From assembly GCF_035582795.1 (NCBI RefSeq), contig NC_134367.1, forward strand, positions 6,682,062 to 6,746,061: a stretch of DNA of 64,000 bases, given 5' to 3'. This stretch comes from Mycteria americana (taxonomy: Eukaryota; Chordata; Aves; Ciconiiformes; Ciconiidae). Each line of letters opens with the position of its first letter. Position 1 is the first letter of the stretch. The position numbers and the translations under genes were made by a program. The notes beneath the pieces are model-generated. The model was not told the DNA's origin, ran no database searches, and was given only the letters and a program-made list of their open reading frames with translations. This document shows, one piece after another, positions 61,913-64,000 of this stretch.

Positions 61913-64000
61913 ATCTCCTTCTAGATATTAAACAATCACTAAGCAACCAAAACCTCTCAAATTGGCCCTGAAAACTTGAGCAAGAGCATCCAGTAAATAA
62001 TTCTTAAGACTACTGCCACTCAACTCTCCCAAGGCTCCTGTTCTTGTGTGAATGAGCATTTGTCATTTGAAGCACAAGCGGTGAAGCCTGGTGGCAGCGG
62101 CTGGAGGACTGAATAACCCAGTTGTGCTATCGAAGAGAGGCACAGGTCTAATCCTGCGATGAGGAGATGACTCCTTCAGAGAGGCCTGTTATAAAATTAT
62201 CAAGTGACATGGGGGGTGGAAGGACTCAAGCCCGTTGTAATTGAACTGACTTGAAATAATAAATGCACACACTTTCTTTAAACACAGCTTGCCACATCCT
62301 GAGAATCTGGAATCAATTCCTTCCCTTTCAAGAAGCTTAAAAGTGGTGGGACTTTGATATGGCATGAGCATGTTTGCTTCTGGGCTTACAGCCCTCACCA
62401 GCCCGTTCCAAACCTTTCAACATTTTTATATTATAAGACAGAAAAGTTAGGAAAACAAAGATGGAAAAAAAGAATCAGAAATTCAGGGAACTATTAAATC
62501 AGGGCAGCCTAGCTGCCAAATACCTTTGGTAAGTAAATGAATCATGATCAATAACATATTGCCATACAGACTTACAGAAGAAGGTTATCACCTGCCTCTG
62601 TGCCAGGCATAAAACATAACGGTGTGTGGCTAATGAAGTACTGCATGAACCCAGAAAAAAAAGTACTGTTTTTCTCTGTAGCGTTAAAGCATTTTACTTC
62701 AAAGTAATTTTAACTCATCCAGAAGAAACATAATTTTTTCCATGAAAACTTTGTCAAAAATCGATAGGTTACTATGAAACACTGCTCTTTTGATGACGTT
62801 GCATTTGTAAGAGGAAACTGTCTTGATAGAAGGAAACCTATTTTGTTAAGGGGATGTTTCAGCCCCGAGTGTAAAGCTGCTTGCTTTATATATCCACATA
62901 TTTGCCAGCAGAGGGTATCACAATCTTAGAAACAAACAGACAGATGTATCATTGTGTCTAATCATTTACATGCAAGAATTGAGAAACACGCTAAACCAAG
63001 AAATTACAAATCTTGTTTTCTTCAGTAACTTTTCCACTATCAGCAAAAAAAAATCATTTAGCTATTTAAAGGCTACAGACTCTGTTACCAGTGCTATCTC
63101 ACCACCTCTGTCAGGGCAGGAAACACGGCAACGACATAGCCAAGCGATGGCATCACTTGAAGTCTGAAATTGTTGCATGACCCTGGCTGTAAATCCTCCT
63201 GGGAGGAACACCAGCTTGGGCTTATCCGTGGTGTGCATTAGGTTCTCATTACTTCTCACATCCAGTATCCTCATACTGCATAACTCTCATTAATTATCCC
63301 AACCACTTCACGCCACTTTTCCGCAAAGATTTAATAGCCACAGGCTGTAGTGAGAGCTCATGTTACGTAGACCGCATGATCTCTGCTAAACCAGTATGCT
63401 ACAAAGAATGATCATATATAATTACACCTAAGCCACAATTCTCGCAGCTAGAGATAGGCTGATGCTACAAATTCCCAGCCTGACATCCCACGCATTAATG
63501 AATTCACCTTCCTGACTCCCAGGTTAAGAGAACATAATTTAAACAACCTGATGTTTGGTGCTTTAGCTTACTTGGTATTCAGCACTCCCCGATTCCCAAC
63601 TAAAATAAAATAAAATTATTTTTTATATAATGGTTTGGGTTCTCCATTCTATTTTGGATTTATTAACAAGTCTCTTTCTATTTGTGTATTTTGATCATGT
63701 GCAAGTGATGTCCCAGCCACTGGTGTGGCTTTCCAGATTAACCCAAGCACTTGAGTCAGCTGGAGCTAGGAGCTGATATAGAGGATGACTATGAGACATG
63801 TATTGCCCTTATCTGAGAGCTGGGATGTATACCATTTAAGATAACCACGAGCAGCAATCTCCGTTCTTTTTGGATCTCACCTGCTCATATGGAGACAGGG
63901 AAAGGCACATTCTCCTAAGTAATTACATTTTATGTTTTCAAAATGCTTTTTATTATTACAGAACTACACACAACTACTTCCGCTGTTATATAGGAAAGAC

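Larger units (their letters stand above)
46678..64000 (-). other. CLIC5: CLIC5 intron 4 (partial, at least 17.3 kb)
   Basis: Everything upstream of the 182 bp exon to the window edge. I looked on the minus strand for the family's preceding exons (the THPPFL/FLEE region and the KHRESN/FSAYIKN region) and found none, so the exons before it should lie past 64000. The block holds many ancient repeat relics (listed separately), a 10 bp tandem at 48931-48970, an AT palindrome at 60493-60508, a C10 run near 52880, and otherwise unremarkable AT-rich intronic DNA. Open frames here, such as 60655-60945 and 50647-51027, show no family resemblance. Confidence 0.75.

Noticed and set aside
1..64000. tRNA, rRNA, CRISPR array, provirus/LTR, bacterial-type operon
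   Set aside because: None seen: no cloverleaf with intact A/B boxes outside decayed SINEs, no regularly spaced repeats with spacers, and no LTR pairs.

Overview
This is a bird nuclear genome window. The evidence is a 3' fragment of a CR1 retrotransposon of the avian type at 9749-10148, an AT-rich and TE-poor background, many old amniote repeat fossils, and two spliced vertebrate exons. The species cannot be told from the sequence. There is no prokaryotic, organellar or viral signal, and the window is overwhelmingly non-coding.

The only supported protein-coding gene is on the minus strand: the last two coding exons of a chloride intracellular channel gene, best matched to CLIC5. The penultimate exon is 46496-46677 (182 bp) and the last coding exon is 44043-44210, separated by a 2,285 bp intron with consensus GT/AG ends. 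Together they encode 116 residues, most of the C-terminal all-helical GST-like domain. The earlier exons were searched for by eye and not found, so 46678-64000 is read as at least 17.3 kb of the preceding intron. Positions 1 to about 42,600 lie downstream of the gene. In human the equivalent interval separates the convergent genes CLIC5 and RUNX2; equivalence here is an inference.

The downstream intergenic part (1-44,042) holds one relatively well-kept CR1 end, an older CR1-type LINE fossil beside it (9140-9545), a second old CR1-type fossil (34285-34630), MIR/L2-type SINE relics, simple repeats, and four stretches (about 29040-29660, 30340-30565, 36560-37190, 38640-38960) that keep more CpG and homeodomain/RUNX-like motifs than their surroundings and look like candidate conserved regulatory DNA. 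A triplet of near-palindromic GGGAATTCC-type sites lies at 38459-38496.

The CLIC5 introns (44,211-64,000) are unusually rich in recognisable ancient amniote repeats. These include palindromic MITE-like elements, SINE tails and old CR1 ends, some packed within a few hundred bases (47632-47970, 51595-52035). I found no tRNA, rRNA, CRISPR array, provirus or other gene. The longest open frames, including one of 213 codons at 28533-29174, look like chance. I see no undescribed gene system; the most useful leads are the candidate regulatory blocks, the fossil repeat clusters, and an open 24-codon read-through past the exon 5 donor.
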